From assembly GCA_034434015.1 (NCBI GenBank), contig DAOUAB010000212.1:1-64000 (forward strand): 64,000 bases of DNA, given 5' to 3'. A program made the translations under genes and the position numbers. The notes under the pieces are model-generated. The model was given only the letters and a program-made list of their open reading frames with translations. It ran no database searches and was not told where the DNA came from. This DNA comes from SpSt-583 sp034434015. Lineage in GTDB: Bacteria > Chloroflexota > Anaerolineae > Anaerolineales > UBA6663. Each line of letters opens with the position of its first letter. The stretch's first letter is position 1. Positions 43,156-52,211 of this stretch are shown here, in pieces.

Positions 43156-43821
43156 ATGACGCACGCTTCCCGGCCTGCCACCATCCTCTTCGCCGACCTG
43201 TGCGGCTTCACGGCCCTGACCGAGACACACGGCGACGACGACGCGGCCGACATCGTGGCCCGGCTGTGCCGTCTGACGCAGGCCGCGCTGGCCGGCGACG
43301 CCCGTCTGGCCAAATCCATCGGTGACGCCGTCATGGTTGTGGCCGGCGAGCCGGCGTCGGCTATCACGACCGTGTTTCAGCTCGCCGCCGCAGTCCAGGC
43401 GGAGCCGGGCTTCCCGGCCCTGCGCGCCGGCCTGCACGCCGGCCCGGTGGTCGAACGGGACGGCGACTATTTCGGCGCCACGGTGAACGTGGCCGCCCGC
43501 GTCGCCGCGTATGCGCGCTCAGACCAGATCCTGTGCACGGAGGCGGTGGCGGACGCGGTCCGCCCGCTCGCCATCGCCGGGGTGACCGGCCTGGGCGAGG
43601 TGTGGCTCAAGAACGTCTCCCATCCGGTCAAGCTCTTCACGCTGGAAGACTCGCGCCGTGCCGATGCTGCCGCCGAGTTCGACCCGGTGTGCCGGATGCG
43701 GCTTGACCTCGAGCGGGCCCTGGCCCGCCTGCCTTATGGGGGCCGGGTGTACCACTTCTGCTCATTCAACTGCGCCCAGAGATTTGCACAAACGCCGGAA
43801 GCCTATATCCCGACCAAGTAG
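43156..43821 (+). CDS. Class III nucleotide cyclase fused to a YHS metal-binding domain
   Basis: At 221 residues the first 170 form a class III cyclase domain: FADLCGFTALTE (metal Asp), KSIGDAVMV (Lys and second metal Asp), YFGATVNVAARV (catalytic Asn and Arg conserved). The last 45 residues are a YHS domain (DPVCRM ... VYHFCSFNCAQRFAQTPEAY), though Gly of VCGM is Arg. So metal binding and cAMP (or cGMP) synthesis are on one short chain. This could be a metal-controlled cyclase; the combination is unusual to me. It lies in the copper cluster. Confidence 0.85.
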   Translation: MTHASRPATILFADLCGFTALTETHGDDDAADIVARLCRLTQAALAGDARLAKSIGDAVMVVAGEPASAITTVFQLAAAVQAEPGFPALRAGLHAGPVVERDGDYFGATVNVAARVAAYARSDQILCTEAVADAVRPLAIAGVTGLGEVWLKNVSHPVKLFTLEDSRRADAAAEFDPVCRMRLDLERALARLPYGGRVYHFCSFNCAQRFAQTPEAYIPTK

Positions 43822-43838
43822 CCCTTTTTTCTCTCCTT

Positions 43839-43906
43839 GCGCCATTCTGCGCCCGGCCCAATGCGCCAAATGGCGCTCGCCGATTGCCTTTCCCTGATGC
43901 TAGTGT
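43839..43906 (+). promoter_or_regulatory. Tandem 7-2-7 dyad promoter E
   Basis: Dyads GCCATTCTGC (43841-43850) and GCCAAATGGC (43865-43874) start 24 bp apart. TAGTGT (43901-43906) begins 36 bp after the second dyad starts. It drives the beta-propeller lipoprotein. Confidence 0.65.
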
Positions 43907-43977
43907 AAGGACCGGCTGGGGACCTTTTGGGCCATGTTTGCTGGCTTCAAATTCAATACAACAAGGAGAGTATTTCC

Positions 43978-45075
43978 ATGAAACACAGTAAAGGGATCCG
44001 TGTGGGCCTGGCGCTCAGCATCGGCCTGGCGTTGCTCCTGGCCGCGTGCAGTGGGGCGACCTCCGATGGCCCTGCGCCCGCCGTTTCGCAGAAGACGGCG
44101 CCTGGCGCCGTCTGGGTGGCCGATGAATATGGCAACAGCATCACGGTGATTGATGCTGCCAGCAACCGGGTGGTCGCCACCCTCACCGGCATCGAAGCGC
44201 CTCATAATCTCCAGGTCGCGCCGGATGGCAAGAGCGTCTGGGTGGTGAGCGGGCACGACTCATTTGCCGCGATGATTGATACCGCCACGTACAAGGTGCA
44301 TGGCACCGTGATGACGGGCCAGGAGCCGGCCCACATCGTCCTGGCCCCGGATGGCAAAACCGCATATGCCACCAACGGCGACGAGGACAGCGTCACCGCG
44401 ATCGACGTCGCCACGATGCAAGCCATCGCTACCATCCCGGTGGGGATGTATCCGCACGGCCTGCGCCCCAGCCCGGATGGGAAGTGGGTATACGTCGCCA
44501 ATGCGAAGGACACGACTCTCAGCGTGATCGACACGTCAACCCACACCAAAGTGACCGACATCGAAGTGGGACAGAAGCCGGTACAGGTCGGCTTCTCGCC
44601 GGATGGCAAGGTCGTCTATTTCTCGCTCAACGCTGAGAATGCCGTCGGCAAAGTGGACGTGGCGACGCGCCAACTCGTCGGCAAGGTGGACGTCGGCGTT
44701 GGCCCGATCCAGGTCTTTGTGACGCCGGACGACAAGTACGTGCTCGCCGCTAACCAGGGAACACAAGATAATCCCAGCACGACCGTTTCCATCATCGACA
44801 CGGCGACGTTCACGGTGGTGGGCACCGTGGAGACCGGCAAAGGCGCACACGGCATCGTGATCGACCCATCCAGCCGCTACGCCTACATCACCAACATCTA
44901 CGGGAACGACGTGGCGGTGTTGGATATCCCGACACGCAAAGTGGTCGCGACCATCCCCAGCGGCGCTGGTCCGAATGGTATCAGTTACTCACCCCAGGCG
45001 CCTGCTTCGGCGTCGGCCCCCGAGATCGACCTTGACTTGCCGGAAATGGATGACATGTCCGGCATGCAGCCATAA
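43978..45075 (+). CDS. YncE-like beta-propeller lipoprotein
   Basis: The 365-residue product has a lipobox (LLAACSGA, Cys about 21) and seven or so repeats of the type ITVIDAASNRVVATLTG / VQVGFSPDGKVVYFS / VSIIDTATFTVVGTVETGKG, the YVTN/YncE seven-bladed propeller. The last segment is acidic with Met (DLDLPEMDDMSGMQP), a possible metal tail. Such proteins are extracellular surface-bound ligand-binding scaffolds; the ligand is unknown. The ATG at 43978 follows aaggagag. A strong hairpin terminator follows. Confidence 0.85.
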   Translation: MKHSKGIRVGLALSIGLALLLAACSGATSDGPAPAVSQKTAPGAVWVADEYGNSITVIDAASNRVVATLTGIEAPHNLQVAPDGKSVWVVSGHDSFAAMIDTATYKVHGTVMTGQEPAHIVLAPDGKTAYATNGDEDSVTAIDVATMQAIATIPVGMYPHGLRPSPDGKWVYVANAKDTTLSVIDTSTHTKVTDIEVGQKPVQVGFSPDGKVVYFSLNAENAVGKVDVATRQLVGKVDVGVGPIQVFVTPDDKYVLAANQGTQDNPSTTVSIIDTATFTVVGTVETGKGAHGIVIDPSSRYAYITNIYGNDVAVLDIPTRKVVATIPSGAGPNGISYSPQAPASASAPEIDLDLPEMDDMSGMQP

Positions 45076-45110
45076 GGGCTGCTCGAGCAGCGCATCCATC
45101 TTTTCTCCTG

Positions 45111-45180
45111 AAAGCGCCGTTCCCCGGAAGGCTACGCCGATTGGCGTATGCCCCACCAGGCGGAACGGCGCTTTCGTTTG
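45111..45180 (+). terminator. Long hairpin terminator after the propeller gene
   Basis: AAAGCGCCGTTCC (45111-45123) pairs perfectly with GGAACGGCGCTTT (45162-45174) and an inner GGC-TACGCC/GGCGTA-TGCC stem lies between. A short cgtttg follows. The inner and right arms overlap with promoter H. Confidence 0.7.
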
Positions 45181-45201
45181 GCAGGCCTTCGGTGTTAGGG
45201 T
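45134..45201 (+). promoter_or_regulatory. Tandem 7-2-7 dyad promoter H
   Basis: GCCGATTGGC (45136-45145) and the weaker GCGGAACGGC (45160-45169) start 24 bp apart. TAGGGT (45196-45201) begins 36 bp after the second. The dyads lie within the hairpin terminator, so chance overlap is possible. Confidence 0.5.
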
Positions 45202-45222
45202 ACGAGTTGACAGGAGGCGCTG

Positions 45223-45465
45223 ATGAATTCAAGACAAGACTTCAGCCTGGGTCGCTGGCTGCGCTCGCGCACCGGGCTGGTGTTTCTCGTGTTCTCGGGC
45301 ATCGCGGCGTTTTACCTGCTGACAGAACACACCGCCCACTTCTTCGGCATCCTGCCCTACGCGTTGCTCTTGCTGTGTCCGCTGCTGCATTTGTTCATGC
45401 ACAGCCGGCACGACGGTCTTAACGGTCATGCCGATCATCAGCCGCCCTCGGGGGAGAAGAAATGA
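45223..45465 (+). CDS. DUF2933-type small membrane protein
   Basis: At 80 residues it has one or two helices (GLVFLVFSGIAAFYLL and FGILPYALLLLCPLLHLFMH), ending in a His-rich tail (HSRHDGLNGHADHQPP). CPLLHLFMH matches the DUF2933 core. ATG follows acaggagg. It overlaps the next gene by 4 bp (ATGA). Two other members are at 4723 and 47611. Confidence 0.75.
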   Translation: MNSRQDFSLGRWLRSRTGLVFLVFSGIAAFYLLTEHTAHFFGILPYALLLLCPLLHLFMHSRHDGLNGHADHQPPSGEKK

Positions 45466-46118
45466 ACATCAATTCCCCCGCCTACGGGCTGTGGCCGCTC
45501 GTCTTCATAAACACGGCGGTCTTTATCGTCTTCGCCTTCAGCTTCACCAAGCCGCGCACCAGCCGAGACTGGCGCTCCTTCGGCGCGTTCTCGGCCTTCC
45601 TGGTGGCGCTGTTCACGGAGATGTACGGCTTCCCGCTGACGATTTACCTGCTCTCGGGCTGGCTGGGCAGCCGGATCCCGGGCCTGGACCTGCTCTCTCA
45701 TAATGCCGGACACCTATGGCAGACACTCCTCGGCTGGAAGGGCGACCCGCACTTCACCCCCATCCATTGGTTGAGCGATGCGCTCATCGGCGGCGGGTTC
45801 GTCCTCATCGGTGCGGCCTGGGACGTGTTGTATAAGGCGCAGCGCGCACACCAACTGGCTATCGCCGGCCCGTATGCTTACCTGCGGCACCCCCAGTACG
45901 TCGGCTTCATCGTGATCATGCTCGGCTTCCTCATCCAGTGGCCGACTATCACTACGCTGGTCATGTTTCCGATCCTGGTGTTCATGTATGTGCGGCTGGC
46001 GCGGCACGAGGAGCGCGAGGCATGGGCGGAGTTCGGCCAGGCGTATTCCGAGTATGCGGCCCGCACGCCGGCTTTCCTCCCGCGCCGCCGGCAGCCTGCC
46101 CCCGGAGGTGCTTTATGA
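45462..46118 (+). CDS. Isoprenylcysteine methyltransferase-like (ICMT/PEMT family) membrane protein
   Basis: The 218-residue protein has about five helices and the ICMT motif AIAGPYAYLRHPQYVGFIVI (about 136-155), where the RHPxYxG segment binds S-adenosylmethionine, and later RLARHEEREAWAEFGQAYSEYA. Such enzymes methylate lipid-linked or membrane substrates. The N-terminal part has FFxEMYGFPLT-like segment typical for bacterial members. Start ATG overlaps the stop of the DUF2933 gene, so translation is coupled. Substrate unknown. Confidence 0.8.
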   Translation: MNINSPAYGLWPLVFINTAVFIVFAFSFTKPRTSRDWRSFGAFSAFLVALFTEMYGFPLTIYLLSGWLGSRIPGLDLLSHNAGHLWQTLLGWKGDPHFTPIHWLSDALIGGGFVLIGAAWDVLYKAQRAHQLAIAGPYAYLRHPQYVGFIVIMLGFLIQWPTITTLVMFPILVFMYVRLARHEEREAWAEFGQAYSEYAARTPAFLPRRRQPAPGGAL

Positions 46119-46612
46119 CCGTCGGACGTTTTCTCGTCATCGCCGGCATCGCGGCCCTCGTCGCCGGCACGGCCTGGCTGACCCTGAGCGGCGCCGAGGA
46201 GCGTACCGTGCGGCAGGTGATGGAGGAGGTTCAGACGGCGGCCCTCCAGGGCCTGAACCGCAAGAACCCGAACGCGCTCGACAGCTACTTCGCCTCTGAG
46301 GCCGAGGGCGCCGTGGCCGCCGGCCTGGCGCAGACCCGGCAGGCGTACCAAGACTTTGTTGACCAGCTTCCCAGCACCAACGCAGTCCAGTTCCATTCGT
46401 TCGACATCCAGGCGCTGGAGGTTCATGAGGAGGCTCGCCTGGCTAAAGTCACCTATCGCCTGCACTTCAGCGTCTTGAAGAACGGCCAGCCCATCTACAG
46501 CGCCCGGGTGACCCAGGACCTGGCCTTTCGCAAGACCCCGCGCGGCTGGCGCATCTCGGGCGGCGACGCGCCGCAACTGGAAGACGTGACCGGAACCTGG
46601 CCGCCGCGTTGA
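46115..46612 (+). CDS. Membrane-anchored protein with NTF2/SnoaL-like domain
   Basis: At 165 residues it has an N-terminal helix (FLVIAGIAALVAGTAWLTL) and an alpha+beta domain (about 30-160) with EVQTAALQGLNRKNPNALDS and YSARVTQDLAFRKTPRGWRI, reminiscent of the cystatin/NTF2-like fold. No catalytic residues can be named. It overlaps the preceding gene by 4 bp (ATGA) with ggagg upstream. It is anchored to the membrane and probably acts outside. Confidence 0.65.
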   Translation: MTVGRFLVIAGIAALVAGTAWLTLSGAEERTVRQVMEEVQTAALQGLNRKNPNALDSYFASEAEGAVAAGLAQTRQAYQDFVDQLPSTNAVQFHSFDIQALEVHEEARLAKVTYRLHFSVLKNGQPIYSARVTQDLAFRKTPRGWRISGGDAPQLEDVTGTWPPR

Positions 46613-46622
46613 AGAGGGCAGG

Positions 46623-47234
46623 ATGAAACTCAACGCGCTCGAATTTGCGCTGATGAACAACCCCGTCCGCGCGGCCTCTCAGTGGTGGATTGAGACGCCG
46701 CTGCTGATCGGCCCGCGCGGCTCACTGGCCGGTCGGCAAGTTCTGGAGATCGGCTGCGGGCGCGGCGTAGGCATCGAAATTCTGCTCGCACGCGGCGCGG
46801 CGCAGGTCACCGGCTTCGACCTTGACCCGAAGATGATTTCCCTGGCCAGAAAGCACGTGGCGAAACATGGTGCGCGCGCCCGCGTCTTCGTCGGGGACGC
46901 CGAGGCGATTGATGCGCCCAATTCCAGTTTCGACGCGGTCGTGGACTATGGCATCCTCCATCACATCCCCAACTGGCAGAAGGCGCTCGGCGAGATTGCG
47001 CGCGTGCTTCGAAGTCCCGACCCGGCGTCGGGGAGGCCAGGTGGCACGTTCTACTTTGAAGACCTGCTCAAGGGCTTCGTCTCGGCGTGGCCGGTGCGGG
47101 ACCTCTTCGACCATCCCCAGGCGACCCAGTTCTATGGTCGTGAGCTCCGCGCAGGGCTGGTGGCGGCTGGCCTGCGCGTGACGCGGTGGCGGCAGTTGGG
47201 CGAGTGGGGGGTCATGGGGGCAGCGGTAAAATAG
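46623..47234 (+). CDS. Class I SAM-dependent methyltransferase
   Basis: The 203-residue protein has motif I VLEIGCGRGVGIEI (about 40-53), the strand-2 acidic loop GFDLDPKMISLARK, FDAVVDYGILHHIPNW and FYFEDLLKGF. It is a soluble Rossmann-type methyltransferase. The HHIPNW loop and FEDLL occur in methyltransferases acting on small lipids or quinones; the substrate is not known. It begins 11 bp after the previous gene, in the operon with the DUF2933 and ICMT-like genes. Confidence 0.85.
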   Translation: MKLNALEFALMNNPVRAASQWWIETPLLIGPRGSLAGRQVLEIGCGRGVGIEILLARGAAQVTGFDLDPKMISLARKHVAKHGARARVFVGDAEAIDAPNSSFDAVVDYGILHHIPNWQKALGEIARVLRSPDPASGRPGGTFYFEDLLKGFVSAWPVRDLFDHPQATQFYGRELRAGLVAAGLRVTRWRQLGEWGVMGAAVK

Positions 47235-47248
47235 CCGGCGACGACGCT

Positions 47249-47458
47249 ATGCCAGAAACGAGCCAGTCTGTGCCCGTCCCCGGGCCCGAGGCCATCACCG
47301 CCTGCGGTGGCAAGCTCAAGGACCCTAGCCTGTACCCCAGCGCGGAGTATCGTGGACGGCGGGTCTATTTCTGCACGCGCGGCTGCCTGCGCGCCTTTGA
47401 AGCGGACCCCGACCGCTTCATGGCCGGCGAGATCGAGCACCCCGTCACGGCCGATTGA
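47249..47458 (+). CDS. Small YHS-like metal-binding protein
   Basis: At 69 residues it has an incomplete YHS-like domain: ACGGKLKD in place of DPVCGM, then RRVYFCTRGCLRAFEADPDR, the second half of the YHS motif (FCxxxCxxxF). It is soluble and probably binds a metal. The first half of the motif is non-standard. It lies just after the methyltransferase gene (15 bp). Other YHS units are in the ATPase at 39042, the cyclase at 43156 and at 51446. Confidence 0.6.
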   Translation: MPETSQSVPVPGPEAITACGGKLKDPSLYPSAEYRGRRVYFCTRGCLRAFEADPDRFMAGEIEHPVTAD

Positions 47459-47503
47459 TCCCGAAGATCCGCACGAGCCCTCATCTGGGCTTAATCTCCC
47501 CCT

Positions 47504-47570
47504 CCGCCAAATGGCGCATTCTCAAACAGGCTAAACGCCTCTCACAGTTTTCGTCCCGCCCCGCTAGAGT
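47504..47570 (+). promoter_or_regulatory. Tandem 7-2-7 dyad promoter F
   Basis: GCCAAATGGC (47506-47515) and GCTAAACGCC (47530-47539) start 24 bp apart. TAGAGT (47565-47570) begins 35 bp after the second. It drives the DUF2933-like gene at 47611. Confidence 0.6.
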
Positions 47571-47610
47571 CATCCTTGAAGCCAGACACCGATACCAAGG
47601 AGTGACTCAT

Positions 47611-47901
47611 ATGGAACACGTCCCGCATGCCTCTGAAACCGCCGACCGCCCACGGCGCGTCCCGCCCATCGTCTGGTTCCTCGGCCTTGGCCTGGTTGCT
47701 GCGTTGATCGCGATCTTCTTGTTCAACGTGGCCGTCGATACCGTCGTGTATTACTGCTTAATCGCCTTGATGGTGGGGAGTCACTTCTTTATGCACGGCT
47801 CGCACGGCGGGCATGCCGGTCATGGGCAACCAGGCACACCGACCGAAGCGGCCCGCTCAGATAAGGACCAGCACGCCGGCCACTCCGGCGGCTGCCACTG
47901 A
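47611..47901 (+). CDS. DUF2933-like membrane protein with His-rich tail
   Basis: At 96 residues it has one or two helices (IVWFLGLGLVAALIAIFLFN, YYCLIALMVGSHFFM) and a tail very rich in His and Gly (HGSHGGHAGHGQPG ... QHAGHSGGCH). This resembles the DUF2933 proteins at 4723 and 45223 with a longer tail ending GCH. The tail likely binds copper or another metal; unproven. The ATG at 47611 follows aaggag. It heads a group with an HMA protein, a flavoprotein and UbiB. Confidence 0.7.
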   Translation: MEHVPHASETADRPRRVPPIVWFLGLGLVAALIAIFLFNVAVDTVVYYCLIALMVGSHFFMHGSHGGHAGHGQPGTPTEAARSDKDQHAGHSGGCH

Positions 47902-47928
47902 CCTCTTGTCGCCCCGAAGGAGGACCCC

Positions 47929-48255
47929 ATGAGCACCGACTGTCACGTTGAGCCGTTGTGGAAGACCGCCACCCCCGAAGAACTGCAGCAGGGGACGTCG
48001 GCGCTGCTGTCCGTCCAGGGCCTGGGCTGTCCGAACTGCGCCCTACGGGTCCGCAATAGCCTGCTCTCCGTCCGTGGCGTGGTGGAAGCCCACGTCGTCC
48101 ATGAGATCGGCATCGCCGAGGTGGTGTTCAACCCCAACCTGACCAACGTCTTGGTCCTGATCGAGGCCGTCGCCCGGGCGGGGAACGACGGGCATCACGC
48201 CTACAGCGCCCGGCTGATCGATGGACCGGGAGTGGAACGTGACCATCCGCGTTGA
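47929..48255 (+). CDS. HMA-domain copper chaperone-like protein
   Basis: At 108 residues it has an HMA domain with CPNC (LSVQGLGCPNCALRVRNSLL, about 27-46) and VVEAHVVHEIGIAEVVF, the normal beta-alpha-beta pattern. The first 20 residues (DCHVEPLW) precede it and may help. It is soluble and could carry Cu(I) to one of the ATPases. The start follows gaaggagg. Its last 35 bp overlap the start of the flavoprotein gene in another frame. Confidence 0.8.
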   Translation: MSTDCHVEPLWKTATPEELQQGTSALLSVQGLGCPNCALRVRNSLLSVRGVVEAHVVHEIGIAEVVFNPNLTNVLVLIEAVARAGNDGHHAYSARLIDGPGVERDHPR

Positions 48256-49444
48256 GCGCTATGACGCCATCATCGCCGGCGCCGGCCCGGCCGGGGCGAC
48301 CGCGGCGTATTTCCTTGGCGAAGCCGGCCGGCGCGTGCTGGTCCTGGAGAAGGACATCCTGCCGCGCTACAAGCCGTGCGGCGGCGGGCTCTCGGCCCAC
48401 ATGCTGACGAAGATGTTCCCCTTCTCGTTCGACCCGGTCGTCGAAACACGCATCCAGGCCGTCACCTACGCGCTCGGCCGGCACTCCGTCACCATCCCGA
48501 TCCCGGGCCTCGGCGTTCGGACGGTGATGCGCGATCGCTTCGACACGCATATCCTGGCGCACGCCCGGGCCGAGGTGCGCTCCGGCGTCGTCGTCCGTAA
48601 GGTGACGGAGACGGCCGAGGCGGTGACCGTCGAAACGACCACGGGCGAAGCTTTCACGGCGCGCTACCTGATCGGTGCGGACGGCGCGAACTCGGTCGTC
48701 GCCCATTCGCTGGGCCTGCGCCGGGGCAGGCGCAAGAACCTGGCGGCCGCCCTTGAGGCCGAAGTGCCCGCCTCCCCCGAGGCGCTGCGCCGCTTCGGCC
48801 CGGCGCTGTGGGTCCTCCTGGGCGAGATCCGCTTCGGGTACGCGTGGATTTTCCCGAAAGCCGATCATCTCTCGGTGGGCATCGCCGCGCTGCGCCCCAG
48901 GCCCGGCGAACTGCAAGCCAGGCTGGCCGACATGGCGGCCCGCTATGGCCTTTCGCTCGATCAGGCGCAGGTGAGGGGCCATCCCATCCCGCTGTACACC
49001 CGCCGCGAGCGCATCGCCACCGCGCGCACGCTGCTGGCCGGCGACGCCGCCGGGCTGGTCGACCCGCTCAGCGGCGAGGGCATCCGCCTGGCCATCAAGA
49101 GCGGCAAACTGGCCGCGCAGGCTATCCTGAGCGAGCGGCCCGGCTCGTATCCGGAGCTGGTCCATCGCGAGATCGGCCTGTGCCACACGATTGGCCTGGG
49201 CGTGGCCTGGCTGTTCTATCACTTCCCGAGCGCCTGTTTCTGGTTGGGCACGCGTAACCCCTTTGCCACCCGGGCCTTCATGGCCATGCTCGCCGACCGC
49301 GCCGACTACCCGCAGGTAATCCTGCAAATCGTCGGCACCCTGCCGATTTTCCTGCTCACTGAAACCATAGCCGCGCTGGCGGGCCTGATCGGTGGGCGGG
49401 AGCGCCGCGAGCGCGTGCGGGCCGCCGTGTACCCAGGTGCCTGA
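48221..49444 (+). CDS. Geranylgeranyl reductase family FAD-dependent oxidoreductase
   Basis: The 407-residue enzyme has the dinucleotide-binding site AIIAGAGPAGATAAYFLGEA (about 16-35), PRYKPCGGGLS (the CxGG-type active-site stretch), LIGADGANSVVAHSLGL and LLAGDAAGLVDPLSGEGIRL. It reduces isoprenoid double bonds in lipid or quinone/chlorophyll side chains. The C-terminal part is hydrophobic, suggesting membrane contact. Start ATG 48221 overlaps the preceding gene; an alternative GTG is at 48239. UbiB follows directly. Confidence 0.85.
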   Translation: MDREWNVTIRVERYDAIIAGAGPAGATAAYFLGEAGRRVLVLEKDILPRYKPCGGGLSAHMLTKMFPFSFDPVVETRIQAVTYALGRHSVTIPIPGLGVRTVMRDRFDTHILAHARAEVRSGVVVRKVTETAEAVTVETTTGEAFTARYLIGADGANSVVAHSLGLRRGRRKNLAAALEAEVPASPEALRRFGPALWVLLGEIRFGYAWIFPKADHLSVGIAALRPRPGELQARLADMAARYGLSLDQAQVRGHPIPLYTRRERIATARTLLAGDAAGLVDPLSGEGIRLAIKSGKLAAQAILSERPGSYPELVHREIGLCHTIGLGVAWLFYHFPSACFWLGTRNPFATRAFMAMLADRADYPQVILQIVGTLPIFLLTETIAALAGLIGGRERRERVRAAVYPGA

Positions 49445-49445
49445 G

Positions 49446-51137
<1,692 letters not shown>

Positions 51138-51160
51138 ACCTCAGCCAAGGGAGAAAACGC

Positions 51161-51394
51161 ATGAGCAAAATCGCCAAGTCAACGACTTCGAAAAACACAC
51201 GGACCCGCCGCGAGTGGCCGGTCGTCGTGTATGTCTGGATCATCGGGCTGGGGCTGCTCAGTTATCTCTTCGTCGGGGAGGTCGTCCTCGGCGGGCAGCC
51301 TCATCCCTGGCACTGGGTGGCCGCGGTCGCCGGCGCCGTCGTCGGCTACTTCGTCGGCTGGCAGTGGTATCGTTGGCGTGGGGACATCATTTGA
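51161..51394 (+). CDS. Small two-helix membrane protein
   Basis: At 77 residues it has two helices (PVVVYVWIIGLGLLSYLFVG and WVAAVAGAVVGYFVGWQWYR) separated by a HPWHW loop whose two His are close to the membrane. The function is unknown. ATG follows aagggag. It lies between UbiB and a YHS mini-protein on the same strand. Confidence 0.65.
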   Translation: MSKIAKSTTSKNTRTRREWPVVVYVWIIGLGLLSYLFVGEVVLGGQPHPWHWVAAVAGAVVGYFVGWQWYRWRGDII

Positions 51395-51445
51395 GCAGCG
51401 GACCCACCGGCGCCGCAATCACTCTCACGAACGGAAGGAAACCTT

Positions 51446-51643
51446 ATGCATCAAGATCCGGTCTGCGGCAAACGGCTCAATCGGGGCAAGGCGCACGCCA
51501 TCGTCGAGCACCAGGGTGTGAGCTATTTCCTGTGCTGTCCGCTCTGCCAGGCGGAGTTTGAGCGCGAGCCGCGGAGATACGCCCGGCCCGAGCTGGGCGA
51601 GAAGACCAGGAAGAAAGAACACCAGCCCTACCGCCGGTTGTAG
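51446..51643 (+). CDS. YHS-domain mini-protein
   Basis: At 65 residues it is little more than a YHS domain: QDPVCGKRLNRGKAH, then VSYFLCCPLCQAEFEREPRR. The motif keeps DPVCG, with Lys for the usual Met, and CCxxCxxEF at the second half. Likely binds copper, silver or another soft metal in the cytoplasm. ATG follows ggaagg. The tail is basic (KTRKKEHQPYRR). Confidence 0.75.
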   Translation: MHQDPVCGKRLNRGKAHAIVEHQGVSYFLCCPLCQAEFEREPRRYARPELGEKTRKKEHQPYRRL

Positions 51644-51714
51644 GCTTGAGGCGACGACAAGATGGACAGGGCGCCGGGACTGGTGAGGGATTTCGCAGCG
51701 TAACCAGAACACGT

Positions 51715-52208
51715 ATGGGCCTGAACAGCATCTCGTTGGAACTTGACGCCCAGATGTTCCTGCGCCTGCTGGTCGCGATGGTGCTCGGCGCGCTGGTGGG
51801 CTATGAGCGCGAGCGCGCGGGCAAGCCGGCCGGGGTGCGGACGCACGGCATGGTCAGCCTGGGTGCAGCGCTGTTCGCGGTCGTGTCGCTGCATGGGTTC
51901 GGCAGCGCGGGCGACCCGGCCCGCGTGGCGGCCCAGATCGTCACCGGCATCGGCTTCCTCGGCGCGGGCGCGACACTTGCACCTGCGCTGCAAGTGCAGG
52001 TGTCCTGCACGAGCGCGGCAGCATTCACGGCCTGACCACCGCCGCGAGCCTGTGGGTCACGGCGGCCATCGGTCTGTCCGTCGGCGTCGGCATGGTGCTC
52101 ATGTCGGTGGCGACGGCGGCCCTGGTCTTCCTGCTTCTGCGCTTTGGCCCGCGCCCCAGGCTCAGAACCGAGGCTAGCGACACCGAGAAGCAACTCTCAG
52201 GAGAATGA
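51715..52208 (+). pseudogene. mgtC: mgtC/SapB-family gene broken by a palindromic insert
   Basis: The first part reads MFLRLLVAMVLGALVGYERE, KPAGVRTHGMVSLGAALFAV and IVTGIGFLGAGA, the MgtC/SapB N-terminus. Then palindromic DNA (51974-52010: CACTTGC with GCAAGTG, CACCTGC with GCAGGTG) shifts the frame and the ORF ends at 52035. In another frame the C-terminus resumes as IHGLTTAASLWVTAAIGLSV to TGA 52206-52208. So an insertion or repeat expansion has split it. The start ATG 51715 lacks a good ribosome site. Confidence 0.7.
51974..52010 (+). repeat. Nested palindrome in mgtC
   Basis: CACTTGC (51974-51980) pairs with GCAAGTG (51990-51996), and an overlapping CACCTGC pairs with GCAGGTG just downstream. 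A similar CACTTGC/GCAAGTG block lies in the third ATPase gene at 59414-59434, where it is in frame. Confidence 0.5.
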
Positions 52209-52211
52209 AAC

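Noticed and set aside
51715..52035. Intact short MgtC protein
   Set aside because: The normal C-terminus is present in another frame downstream, so this is a broken gene rather than a short variant.
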